Below are positions 18,728 through 26,354 of a stretch of 64,000 nucleotides of DNA, one piece after another. The notes below the pieces were generated by a model that saw only the letters and a list, made by a program, of their open reading frames with translations, had not been told where the DNA came from and did no database searches. Position 1 is the first letter of the stretch, and each line of letters starts with the position of its first letter. The position numbers and the translations under genes were made by a program. The stretch is from the NCBI RefSeq assembly GCF_018333235.1, contig NZ_BORP01000001.1, positions 248,001-312,000 on the forward strand, given 5' to 3'. The stretch comes from Ornithinibacillus bavariensis. GTDB lineage: Bacteria; Bacillota; Bacilli; Bacillales; Amphibacillaceae.

Positions 18728-19167
18728 TCATCTACTTCCCCCTCATCCATAATTCTGGCTAGCTTTTCTAATAATTGAATAAACGTATTGATTTCTTCAT
18801 CTTCAAAGTTTGATAAGTATTTTCCTAATACTTCGAATAAAATCTTCTCCGTATTTGTGACAAATTCTCTTCCTTTTTCTGTAGCGAGAAGATATACTAC
18901 TCTACGGTCTTTTTCATCGCGTTCTCGAATAATAAGGCCTTTATCAAATAAACGGTTTACTTGTGCAGTTACAGCACTTTTTCCTATTCCAAAAGTATAG
19001 GCAATATCAGTACTCGTGCATTTTTTATTATTAGCAATGTATTGTAGCGTTGGAAATTGATCTGATGTGATATCAACATTTATTTTTTCCTTTAATAAAA
19101 TACTAACCTTTCGATAGACCAGATTTATGGCTGCCTGATACCGATCTACTAATTCCTTTAATTCCAA
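18724..19167 (-). CDS. MarR-family transcriptional regulator
   Basis: A 147-aa winged-helix repressor. The recognition region is SDQFPTLQYIANNKKCTSTDIAYTFGIGKSAVTAQVNRLFDKGLIIRERDEKDRRVVYLLAT with the DxRxxxLxLT-type wing. I chose TTG at 19167 because AGGGAGG lies ten bases upstream; an ATG 30 bases further upstream (19197) has no ribosome site and would put the ribosome site inside the gene. It overlaps the MMPL transporter gene by four bases and probably represses both through the palindrome at 19205-19225 until a ligand releases it. Confidence 0.88.
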   Translation of the reverse strand: MELKELVDRYQAAINLVYRKVSILLKEKINVDITSDQFPTLQYIANNKKCTSTDIAYTFGIGKSAVTAQVNRLFDKGLIIRERDEKDRRVVYLLATEKGREFVTNTEKILFEVLGKYLSNFEDEEINTFIQLLEKLARIMDEGEVDE

Positions 19168-19204
19168 ATACGTTACACCTCCCTTAAAAAGGTTCATAGG
19201 TTAA

Positions 19205-19225
19205 ATAGTTCACTTATTGAACTAT
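19205..19225. promoter_or_regulatory. Palindromic operator of the marR-MMPL operon
   Basis: Perfect 8-base arms ATAGTTCA and TGAACTAT separated by five bases. The site covers the expected transcription start of marR, between the -10 at 19229-19234 and the ribosome site, which is where a MarR dimer would block initiation. Confidence 0.65.
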
Positions 19226-19228
19226 ATT

Positions 19229-19257
19229 ATCATAGCAAGTTAATTAGAATATGGCAA
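19229..19257 (-). promoter_or_regulatory. Sigma-A promoter of the marR-MMPL operon
   Basis: On the minus strand: -35 TTGCCA (19252-19257), 17-base spacer, -10 TATGAT (19229-19234); one mismatch to consensus in each box. Confidence 0.7.
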
Positions 19258-19282
19258 TCCAGTTATTATGAACATTTAATGT

Positions 19283-19326
19283 ACAAAAGAAAGGAAATGC
19301 ATTTCAATTTTCCCTTATGCATTTCC
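19283..19326 (-). terminator. Terminator of the gerA operon
   Basis: Perfect arms GGAAATGCAT (19293-19302) and ATGCATTTCC (19317-19326), followed on the minus strand by TTTCTTTT. It lies just downstream of gerAC. Confidence 0.8.
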
Positions 19327-19341
19327 ACATTTCTTCTAATA

Positions 19342-20484
19342 TTATCGATGGACTTCACCATGTCGGATGATTTTAACGTTTACATCAATTTCAACATCAA
19401 TTTTAGGGAAGAGTCTATTCCATTCTTCCGTCGTGAGTTCTCCTCCTTTCTTATGAATTCTATACTGAACCCCGTAGCCAAAAATATCTGCATTTAATTC
19501 TTGTATAATGGAAAGAATTTCTTCAAATCGCTTTTTAATATTATTTTCAATTTCTTTTTCAAGACCATGAATTGCTTCGGGATTATCAAGCTTTAGACTT
19601 TCTGATATTTCTAATAGGTTTAATAGCATATTAATAGTAGTCTTGAATTGTAATTTTTCTTTGTTTTTCAATTTGATATTGCCTTTCCCTTTCTCTACAA
19701 TATAGACCATATTGACATTCTTATTTTTTTTGGCGTGGCTTTTATCTGATAGGTAATCTGCTACCATTTCAATCGGAATGGTCATCTCATAATAATGCTC
19801 CCTGAGGGTGCCCTCCATGACTTGAACTAACACTTCATCCTTTAAGGGAAGCTGTCCCACCATTTTATCTTCCTTAAATAAGGCGATACCGTATTTAGAA
19901 GGGATCCCTTCCTTCATCCCTAATATTGGTAGAGTTGGCTCTATTCCTGGTGTGTTAATTAATGCGGCAACCTTTGGTAAGGAGCGTTCGGGAAAAATTC
20001 GTTTTTCTTCCCCAGGTCTGATGAGACCATGTAAAAATTCTCCCAGATTAGCACTAATGCCTGGATCCTGAACATTGAATAAACTACTTGCGTCAGATTC
20101 GCTAATCGCTAAAAATAATGTATTTGGGACATTTGCATCTCTTCTTAACGTATCAAGGAGCGGTTTAATACCTTTTTCGGCTGCACTCCTTCCGTAAATT
20201 TCTAATTCTTGCTTCCCAACCACTATTTCTTGATTGGTCTTGGTATTTGCGTTCCTGACTGCACCTTTTACAGTTTTTCCTTTTCCTCTAATTGTTGTAT
20301 TTACGTTTGGGGAATCCTTTACAAATTGTAAAAGACTTAGGGTAACCTCTATCTCACCATCATCCGTGATATCTGTACCTCGGGTGAGTATGACTCCTAA
20401 ATTCTCTAGCTGAAATGATTCCATACAACTAGAAAGAAGCAACAATAAACTAACCAATATCAAACATATCTTCATAGTTTTCAT
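19342..20484 (-). CDS. gerAC: GerAC-type germinant receptor lipoprotein
   Basis: A 380-aa Ger(x)C-family protein, the lipoprotein C subunit of a spore inner-membrane germinant receptor. It begins with a lipoprotein signal whose lipobox LLSSC places the acylated cysteine at residue 20 (MKTMKICLILVSLLLLLSSC). The three-domain body includes LGVILTRGTDITDDGEIEVTLSLLQF and a C-terminal stretch EEILSIIQELNADIFGYG, both characteristic of GerAC. The gene overlaps gerAB by four bases (ATGA) and ends the operon. Which ligand the receptor senses cannot be told from sequence. Confidence 0.93.
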   Translation of the reverse strand: MKTMKICLILVSLLLLLSSCMESFQLENLGVILTRGTDITDDGEIEVTLSLLQFVKDSPNVNTTIRGKGKTVKGAVRNANTKTNQEIVVGKQELEIYGRSAAEKGIKPLLDTLRRDANVPNTLFLAISESDASSLFNVQDPGISANLGEFLHGLIRPGEEKRIFPERSLPKVAALINTPGIEPTLPILGMKEGIPSKYGIALFKEDKMVGQLPLKDEVLVQVMEGTLREHYYEMTIPIEMVADYLSDKSHAKKNKNVNMVYIVEKGKGNIKLKNKEKLQFKTTINMLLNLLEISESLKLDNPEAIHGLEKEIENNIKKRFEEILSIIQELNADIFGYGVQYRIHKKGGELTTEEWNRLFPKIDVEIDVNVKIIRHGEVHR

Positions 20485-21593
20485 GCTTCTTCACTTCCTT
20501 GACGTCTCTTCCTCTTTTTTATTAACACGAATATGAGTAGAATGAATGGATAAACATAAATTAGCCAGAAACTATATCTCGCAATTAAATCAGTCAATTT
20601 ACCAATTTGGTAATCATAATGAAAAAAATTGACAATGGTTAAATAAAAGATTGCCAAAACCCATATGGTAATTTTTTCAGGGACTTTATATACTCGTTTC
20701 ACTCCATATGATATTGCCCAGAGTAAAAATACAAGATTTGGTAAAATGACCATCAGCCAAACCATAACAACGATATAATCTAATCTCTCTAAAAAAGTGA
20801 GAGAAGCACTTTTAAATAGGATTAGTAATGCCCAATCAATATGTTTTAAACCTTCTGCAGCGAAATAACCAATAGAGATTGTAGTGACTAATAGAACTGT
20901 AAAAATGGATAGTGTAAGTCCAAGAAAAGCTGGTAGTTTTGCTTTATTTTTATTTGCTATAAATGGATAAATGATCATTAATATTTCAAATCCCACCAGT
21001 GTGTAGGAGGTCTCTTTAGCTCCTTTTAATAGTTCGGGAATTGAAGTTTGAAACATGGGTAAAAAATTATGCCAATCCATTCTCATTATCGGGTCATAGA
21101 GGATGAAATAAAGCCAAAAGGTTGAAATGAAAAGTAGTAAGGATAACCCAACCACAACCCTTATTCCGCCAAATACAGCATAAAGAACTAGTAGCATGAT
21201 TAAGAAGGCTATAGCAAAGTTTGGTAGTTCGTGATAGGCAAAAAGCTGAACAACCTCTGTGTACGTTAATAAGATGGAGAGGAAGCTTGTCCCAAAATGA
21301 ATGATGAAGATAGTACTAATTAATTTTCCAATCCAAGTTCCGAAAATATCTGCATGGATTCCAAATAAATCTGTATTTTCATATTTTTTTAAGATCACAA
21401 ACATAACATAGATAACTAACGCGATATACAAATAAGCAATAAGAATCGCTATCCAGGAATCACGACCTGCTTCCATATAGATAAAACGTGGAACACCAAT
21501 GACTCCTACCCCCATTTGTATATCAAAAATAATAAAGAATAGGTAGAATGCTCGAATTCGGTTTCCTGGTTTTATTGAAACATTAATATTCAT
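20481..21593 (-). CDS. gerAB: GerAB-type germinant receptor permease
   Basis: A 370-aa polytopic protein with ten predicted helices of the APC-like 'spore germination' family. In GerA-type receptors the B subunit binds the germinant. The N-terminus NRIRAFYLFFIIFDIQMGVGVIGVPRFIYMEAGRDSWIA (11-49) is characteristic (FxxxxxxxQxGxGxLxxP...AGxDaWI). It lies between gerAA (7-base gap) and gerAC (4-base overlap), so the three subunits are translated as a set. Expression is expected in the forespore. Confidence 0.93.
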   Translation of the reverse strand: MNINVSIKPGNRIRAFYLFFIIFDIQMGVGVIGVPRFIYMEAGRDSWIAILIAYLYIALVIYVMFVILKKYENTDLFGIHADIFGTWIGKLISTIFIIHFGTSFLSILLTYTEVVQLFAYHELPNFAIAFLIMLLVLYAVFGGIRVVVGLSLLLFISTFWLYFILYDPIMRMDWHNFLPMFQTSIPELLKGAKETSYTLVGFEILMIIYPFIANKNKAKLPAFLGLTLSIFTVLLVTTISIGYFAAEGLKHIDWALLILFKSASLTFLERLDYIVVMVWLMVILPNLVFLLWAISYGVKRVYKVPEKITIWVLAIFYLTIVNFFHYDYQIGKLTDLIARYSFWLIYVYPFILLIFVLIKKRKRRQGSEEA

Positions 21594-21600
21594 ACCTCAC

Positions 21601-23118
21601 CTACTCATCAATATCCCGTATCTGATCTGCATCCTTAGAGCTAAAGCGTTTAATAAATTTTGGACGATAAGATCGTGCTCGTTTACTACTATGGTTAAAG
21701 GGAGTACGGAAAAACACCTTATTAAAGTCCTTGATTTGTAGTGGATACAAAGGAACCAAATAAGGGCGACCTAGAGACTTTAATCGAAGTGTGTGTATTA
21801 TTAAAAAAGTAATGCCAAATACAATACCAATTAATCCAAAAAATGCAGCCAAAATAATTAATGGAAAACGAATTAATCGTATGGTAGTTCCGAATAAATA
21901 GCTAGGCGTAGTAAAAGAAGCAAGGGCACTCATTGCTACAACAATAATGAGGATATTACTAGTTAATCCAGCTTCTACAGCAGCCTGACCGATAACAATA
22001 CCACCAACAATACCCATTGTTTGCCCCACCTTAGTAGGCAATCTAGCCCCTGCTTCTCGTAATAGTTCAAGAAGAAACTCTAATAATAGTGCTTCAAAAA
22101 TTGGTGGAAAGGGAACGGAAACGCGTGATTGCCCAATCGATATCAGAATTTGTGTAGGAATAATTGCATATTGATATGTCAGTGCCGCAACATAGGTAGG
22201 TGTTAGTAAAATCGAAATAAACATGGCGACAAAGCGTAGTATTCGTAAAAAAGACCCGGCCTGCCATCTCATATATAAATCTTCGGTAGATTCTAAGAAG
22301 CTAAATAATGTTGCTGGTGCTGTAAATCCAGAAGGACTATTTTCGACCAGAACACCAAGTTTTCCTTTGGTAATATTATAAGCGAAACGATCGGGTCTTT
22401 CTGTAATATCAAATTGCGGGAATAAGTTATTCTGCGAGTCCTCTATATATTGTTTTAATACAATTGCATCTTCTACTTCATCAACATCGAGTTCCTTTAA
22501 TCGCTGTCTCATCGTCTGTACATCATCATCGTTGGCAAGACTTTTCATATAAACAAGACGGACATCTTTGGGCGATACTTTTCCAATCTTAAATTCTTCT
22601 AAGACTAGATCAGGTGATTTAATTAGCCAACGTACGATGTTCATATTCTTTGATAATGATTCAGTAAAAGATATTTGTGGGCCAAGTACAATTGACTCTG
22701 TCTCTGCTTTTTCTAGTGAACGGCTTTCTTTTTTAGCAAAAATATAGTCAACCGCAGTTTTTTCATCTTCAATGTAAATATATACTTTACCGATAAGTAA
22801 ACCATTAAGAATTTCCTCTATGTCAACACTAGTTGAAGGCGAATTAACTGGTATAGAATTCATAAGGGTTTCATTGGTAAGCTTTTTACCATTTTTGTCA
22901 AACTCTACTAAAGGTTGAAGTAATGATTGTTGAATGCTAGCCATATCGATTTGATAGTCAATAAAAAACACGACAACATTACGATTGCTTACCGTATATC
23001 TAGAAAACTTTAGATCTGGATTTCCTTCGAATTTATCAATAAGAATTTTTTCTAGAGTATCAATCTTTATTGGGAATATTGAAATTCCTTTATTCTTAGG
23101 CTTTTGTTTTTTCCACAT
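21601..23118 (-). CDS. gerAA: GerAA-type germinant receptor subunit
   Basis: A 505-aa protein. A soluble N-terminal half (1-280) is followed by about five membrane helices and a short basic cytosolic tail. GerA signatures: SLSKNMNIVRWLIKSPDLVLEEFKIGKVS (153-181), DSQNNLFPQFDITERPDRFAYNITKGKLGVLVENSPSGFTAPATLF, and SVPFPPIFEALLLEFLLELLREAGARLP. A subunits of this family assemble into ion-conducting oligomers that start germination. The ATG at 23118 has GGAGG five bases upstream. It is the first gene of the gerAA-AB-AC operon. Confidence 0.94.
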   Translation of the reverse strand: MWKKQKPKNKGISIFPIKIDTLEKILIDKFEGNPDLKFSRYTVSNRNVVVFFIDYQIDMASIQQSLLQPLVEFDKNGKKLTNETLMNSIPVNSPSTSVDIEEILNGLLIGKVYIYIEDEKTAVDYIFAKKESRSLEKAETESIVLGPQISFTESLSKNMNIVRWLIKSPDLVLEEFKIGKVSPKDVRLVYMKSLANDDDVQTMRQRLKELDVDEVEDAIVLKQYIEDSQNNLFPQFDITERPDRFAYNITKGKLGVLVENSPSGFTAPATLFSFLESTEDLYMRWQAGSFLRILRFVAMFISILLTPTYVAALTYQYAIIPTQILISIGQSRVSVPFPPIFEALLLEFLLELLREAGARLPTKVGQTMGIVGGIVIGQAAVEAGLTSNILIIVVAMSALASFTTPSYLFGTTIRLIRFPLIILAAFFGLIGIVFGITFLIIHTLRLKSLGRPYLVPLYPLQIKDFNKVFFRTPFNHSSKRARSYRPKFIKRFSSKDADQIRDIDE

Positions 23119-23150
23119 AGAAACCTCCAGGTTGTCTAACGGTCAGAGAT

Positions 23151-23182
23151 TAGTATGTCTAAAATGCTTGATTTTATGTATG
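23151..23182 (-). promoter_or_regulatory. Possible sigma-G promoter of the gerA operon
   Basis: A minus-strand CATACTA (23151-23157) equals the usual sigma-G -10. The -35 candidate TCATACA, 18 bases upstream, is a weak match. Forespore control is what is known for other gerA operons. Confidence 0.4.
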
Positions 23183-23204
23183 AAGGAATGGGAATGGGAT
23201 TTAG

Positions 23205-23249
23205 GGAAAAAAAAGAAAGTCCCAGGGGAATTCCTTCCCAAGGGACTTT
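23205..23249 (-). terminator. Terminator of the carbonic anhydrase gene
   Basis: Arms AAAGTCCC (23216-23223) and GGGACTTT (23242-23249) with an inner GGGAA/TTCCC stem, then TTTTTTTT on the minus strand. Confidence 0.85.
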
Positions 23250-23250
23250 T

Positions 23251-23805
23251 TTAATCTTCTCTCGTAACAACATCCACTTTCCCGGTTCCTGGATCAATTA
23301 CTAATCCATGAACCTTTACATAGGATGGTAGTAATGGATGATTTCGTATTAAGTTAACACTTTGAATGACAGATTCTTCTACTGTTTCGAAGCCGTGAAA
23401 CTCATCTTCGAAATCTATTCCTGCATTTTCCAATGTCCGGATCGTTTCTTCTGGAATACCTTTTTCCACCATTTTATCGGTTAATGCCTTCGTATCAACT
23501 CGTGACATCCCACAATCATGGTGCCCAATCACAGTTACTTCTTCTGCCTTTAATTCGTAAATAGCAACTAAGATACTCTTCATAATACTATCAAATGGTT
23601 TACGAATAATGGCACCAGCATTTTTAACCATTTTGACATCGCCGTTTTGAATATTTAATGCCTTTTGCAGAAGCTCTACTAATCGCGATTCCATACAAGT
23701 AAAAATAACCATTTTCTTATTGGGAATGCTATCGGTTACATATTTTTCGTATTGTTTGCCCTCTACAAATTTTTTGTTAAATGCAAGCATATCGTCTAGA
23801 TGCAT
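23251..23805 (-). CDS. Beta-class carbonic anhydrase
   Basis: A 184-aa zinc enzyme that interconverts CO2 and bicarbonate, of the short YtiB/YvdA-like clade. Zinc ligands are C37 (FTCMESR), H95 and C98 (GHHDCGMSR). The residue between C37 and R41 that normally forms an Asp-Arg dyad with the arginine is glutamate here (CMESR rather than CMDSR). DVKMVKNAGAIIRKPFDSIMKSILVAIYELKAEEV (56-90) matches the conserved core. The ATG at 23805 follows GGAGTG. It stands alone between gerAA and a divergent zinc-ribbon gene. Confidence 0.88.
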   Translation of the reverse strand: MHLDDMLAFNKKFVEGKQYEKYVTDSIPNKKMVIFTCMESRLVELLQKALNIQNGDVKMVKNAGAIIRKPFDSIMKSILVAIYELKAEEVTVIGHHDCGMSRVDTKALTDKMVEKGIPEETIRTLENAGIDFEDEFHGFETVEESVIQSVNLIRNHPLLPSYVKVHGLVIDPGTGKVDVVTRED

Positions 23806-23907
23806 TGTTTCACACTCCTTCTAAAATGAACAGTTTGGGTTACCCCATTAAAACTATAGCAGTTTTCGAACATTATACAAAATGAAAACTATAAAGGGGT
23901 GAATTGG

Positions 23908-24138
23908 ATGGATGGGCATGTCCGTCATTGTAAATTATGTCAAAGGCAAATGAGCTATAGTGTATTTTATATGTGTATTGACTGCTTATTAGAGCTTGAA
24001 AAGGTTAGTGGTTATGTGAGAAGGAACCCTTATTCTAGTATAGAAGAAATCTCACAGGGAACTAATTTATCGAAGGAAAGTGTCCAAAAGATCATCAATT
24101 TTAATCCTAGATGTTATAAAGTGCGTAAAAAAGTTTGA
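23908..24138 (+). CDS. Small zinc-ribbon/HTH-like protein (YvyF-like)
   Basis: A 76-aa protein. Two CxxC knuckles (HCKLC and MCIDC, about residues 7-27) should bind one zinc ion. A helical C-terminal half (YVRRNPYSSIEEISQGTNLSKESVQKIINF) reads like a minimal helix-turn-helix. The layout recalls the flagellar-operon protein YvyF, but there are no flagellar genes here, so the match is of architecture only. I chose ATG at 23908, about six bases after AAAGGGGTG; a GTG nine bases earlier would overlap that ribosome site. Confidence 0.65.
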   Translation: MDGHVRHCKLCQRQMSYSVFYMCIDCLLELEKVSGYVRRNPYSSIEEISQGTNLSKESVQKIINFNPRCYKVRKKV

Positions 24139-24161
24139 AAATAGTTTATTTAAGAAAAGTG

Positions 24162-24190
24162 TTGACTATTTAATTTTGCCAATCTATAAT
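24162..24190 (+). promoter_or_regulatory. Sigma-A promoter of the bmr-type leader and transporter
   Basis: TTGACT (24162-24167), 17-base spacer, perfect TATAAT (24185-24190). This predicts a leader of about 410 bases before the first transporter gene. Confidence 0.8.
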
Positions 24191-24230
24191 GATGAGGTAC
24201 TAAAATTTTAAGAAAAGGAGGTCATGGAAG

Positions 24231-24311
24231 ATGAATAACATTAAAGTAAACCTAATCGTTCATAATTTAATATATCTTGTGACCTCTGGTAAGCGGGAAA
24301 TTATGCCTTAA
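24231..24311 (+). CDS. 26-codon leader peptide (BmrB-like position)
   Basis: The short ORF has ATG at 24231, nine bases after the GGAGG at 24217-24221, and encodes MNNIKVNLIVHN... ending SGKREIMP. It sits 40 bases after a perfect -10 and just ahead of two terminator hairpins in front of a BmrC/BmrD-type transporter. In B. subtilis the bmrB leader peptide controls bmrCD by ribosome-mediated transcription attenuation; the same arrangement here suggests the same role, though the peptide sequence is not recognisably BmrB. A four-codon ATG ORF (ATG at 24224) also overlaps its ribosome site. Confidence 0.6.
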   Translation: MNNIKVNLIVHNLIYLVTSGKREIMP

Positions 24312-24352
24312 ACTCAATGTACATAGGTATGCTTTGTTTCATTCGTTTATGT

Positions 24353-24383
24353 AAAGGTCATTTGTGTGCTATGGCCTTTTTAT
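24353..24383 (+). terminator. Leader terminator 1 of the bmr-type operon
   Basis: Arms AAAGGTCAT (24353-24361) and ATGGCCTTT (24371-24379, one G-U pair) followed by TTTT. Its left arm can alternatively pair with TGACCT at 24280-24285 inside the leader ORF. Confidence 0.6.
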
Positions 24384-24437
24384 GATATTTAAGGGAATTA
24401 TACGTCTGTTTTAGTCTTGTATTCCTATTATTGATAC

Positions 24438-24476
24438 ATGCATGTGCCATTTAGCACATGCATTTTTTTGTTTTTT
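24438..24476 (+). terminator. Leader terminator 2 of the bmr-type operon
   Basis: Perfect arms ATGCATGTGC (24438-24447) and GCACATGCAT (24454-24463) with a six-base loop, then a seven-T run, G and six more T. This is the strongest terminator in the leader, 130 bases before the transporter start. Confidence 0.85.
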
Positions 24477-24605
24477 GAGTGACTGAATATTCCTCATTTG
24501 AGATTAGCCTTGTAACCTAAATAACCACATGAATGAATGTTAAAAATCTATAGGTAGTGGAGGTTCATATATAAAGCAACTAGAAAGAAAGAGAAGGTGA
24601 TATAG

Positions 24606-26354
24606 ATGTTTCAGGTTTTTAAGAAACTAGATTGGTTTTTCAAACATTATTGGAAACGATATACCTTTGCGATTGTTTCTTTAATTATCGCAAGTGCAAT
24701 TGGTCTGATTCCGCCGAGGTTAATTGGATATGCAATTGATCAAATCCAATTTAGTACGCTGACAGCAAAATTATTAACTATTATTGTCGTTGGCTATGTA
24801 GTACTATTAGTAATTCATTACTGTATATCCTTTCTGTGGGATTACACGCTATTTAGTGGTGCCGTTATTTTGGAGCGTTGGACTCGTTCGAAGCTAATTG
24901 ACCACTTTTTAAAAATGACACCAACATTTTATGGGAAATACAAAACTGGTGACCTAATGGCAAGAAGCACGAATGATTTAAAGGCGATTGCTCAGACTGC
25001 TGGTTTTGGAGTGTTAACACTAGTGGATTCCACAACATTTATGTTCATGCTAATTGCTATGATGGGATTCTCTATTAGCTGGAAGTTAACCCTAGCTGCA
25101 TTAATTCCATTACCAATCATGGCTATCATCATGAATAAGTATGGTGCGGCAATTCATGCTAGATTTACCGATGCACAAGCAGCTTTTGGAAATATGAATA
25201 ATGAGGTACTTGAATCTATTCGTGGAATTCGTGTTATTCGTGCATTCGTTCAGGAAAAACAGGATAAAGACCGTTTCGAAACGATGACAGAGGAAGTGTA
25301 TCAAAAAAACATTGCGGTTGCAAAAATCGATGCTATGTTTGAACCAACAATGAAAATTCTTGTTGGACTTTCTTATACAATAGGCCTCGGATATGGAACG
25401 ATGCTAGTTTTTGAGAATGTTATTTCTTTAGGAGATTTAGTTTCTTTTAACGTATATTTAGGAATGCTAATCTGGCCAATGTTTGCGGTTGGAGAATTAA
25501 TTAATGTCTTGCAGCGTGGTAATGCTTCCTTAGACCGAGTGAATGAGACAATTAACTATAAGGCAGATGTCCAAAATCCAGAAAATCCCGTAGAAGTTGG
25601 CCATGTTGATTCGATAGATTTTAATAATGTCTCATTCTCATATCCAGGAACAAAAATAAATCAATTAGAGAATATCAATCTGCATATCCAAAAGGGGCAA
25701 ACTATTGGAATCGTAGGAAAGACAGGATCAGGTAAGACTACTTTATTTAAAATCATGCTACGCCAGTATCCAGGAGTACGTGGACAACTTAAGTTCTCAA
25801 ACACCGACATGGAAATGATTAATTTAGAACAAATTCGTTCTTGGATTGGTTATGTTCCTCAAGACCAAATTATGTTCTCGAAAAGTGTTCGAGAGAATAT
25901 TCAGTTTGGGAAAAATGATGCATCTGATGATGAGATTTTCCACGTTATGGAGCTTGCACATTTTGTAGAAGATATTAAGCAGTTACCACAAGGCCTTGGC
26001 ACAATGGTAGGGGAAAGTGGTGTAACATTATCTGGCGGTCAAAAGCAGCGGGTTGCCTTAGCGAGAGCATTTATTAAAGAGCCCGAGATTCTGATTTTAG
26101 ATGATTCTCTATCAGCAGTAGATGGGAAAACAGAATCTAAGATTATCGAACACTTACGTAAAGAGCGAAAGAATAAAACTACCTTTATTGCAGCACACCG
26201 CCTATCTGCTGTTACCCATGCGGATCATATTATTGTGCTCGAAGACGGGAAAATTGTAGAAGAAGGAACCCATGAAGAGCTCATGCAAAATGCTGGATGG
26301 TATAAGGAACAGTATGAACAACAGCAGCTGGATGATGAGGAGGTGATCTCCTAA
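24606..26354 (+). CDS. bmrC: ABC multidrug transporter half, BmrC/YheI-like
   Basis: A 582-aa half-transporter: six membrane helices (about 15-310) then a nucleotide-binding domain with Walker A GKTGSGKTT (near 371), signature LSGGQ (near 474) and Walker B LILDDSLSAVD. The residue after the Walker B aspartate is D500 instead of the catalytic glutamate. B. subtilis BmrC has the same substitution, so this subunit contributes the degenerate ATP site of a heterodimer. It begins with ATG after AGAAGGTGAT and shares one base with bmrD (TAATG). Expression is probably set by the leader attenuator at 24162-24476. Confidence 0.9.
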   Translation: MFQVFKKLDWFFKHYWKRYTFAIVSLIIASAIGLIPPRLIGYAIDQIQFSTLTAKLLTIIVVGYVVLLVIHYCISFLWDYTLFSGAVILERWTRSKLIDHFLKMTPTFYGKYKTGDLMARSTNDLKAIAQTAGFGVLTLVDSTTFMFMLIAMMGFSISWKLTLAALIPLPIMAIIMNKYGAAIHARFTDAQAAFGNMNNEVLESIRGIRVIRAFVQEKQDKDRFETMTEEVYQKNIAVAKIDAMFEPTMKILVGLSYTIGLGYGTMLVFENVISLGDLVSFNVYLGMLIWPMFAVGELINVLQRGNASLDRVNETINYKADVQNPENPVEVGHVDSIDFNNVSFSYPGTKINQLENINLHIQKGQTIGIVGKTGSGKTTLFKIMLRQYPGVRGQLKFSNTDMEMINLEQIRSWIGYVPQDQIMFSKSVRENIQFGKNDASDDEIFHVMELAHFVEDIKQLPQGLGTMVGESGVTLSGGQKQRVALARAFIKEPEILILDDSLSAVDGKTESKIIEHLRKERKNKTTFIAAHRLSAVTHADHIIVLEDGKIVEEGTHEELMQNAGWYKEQYEQQQLDDEEVIS

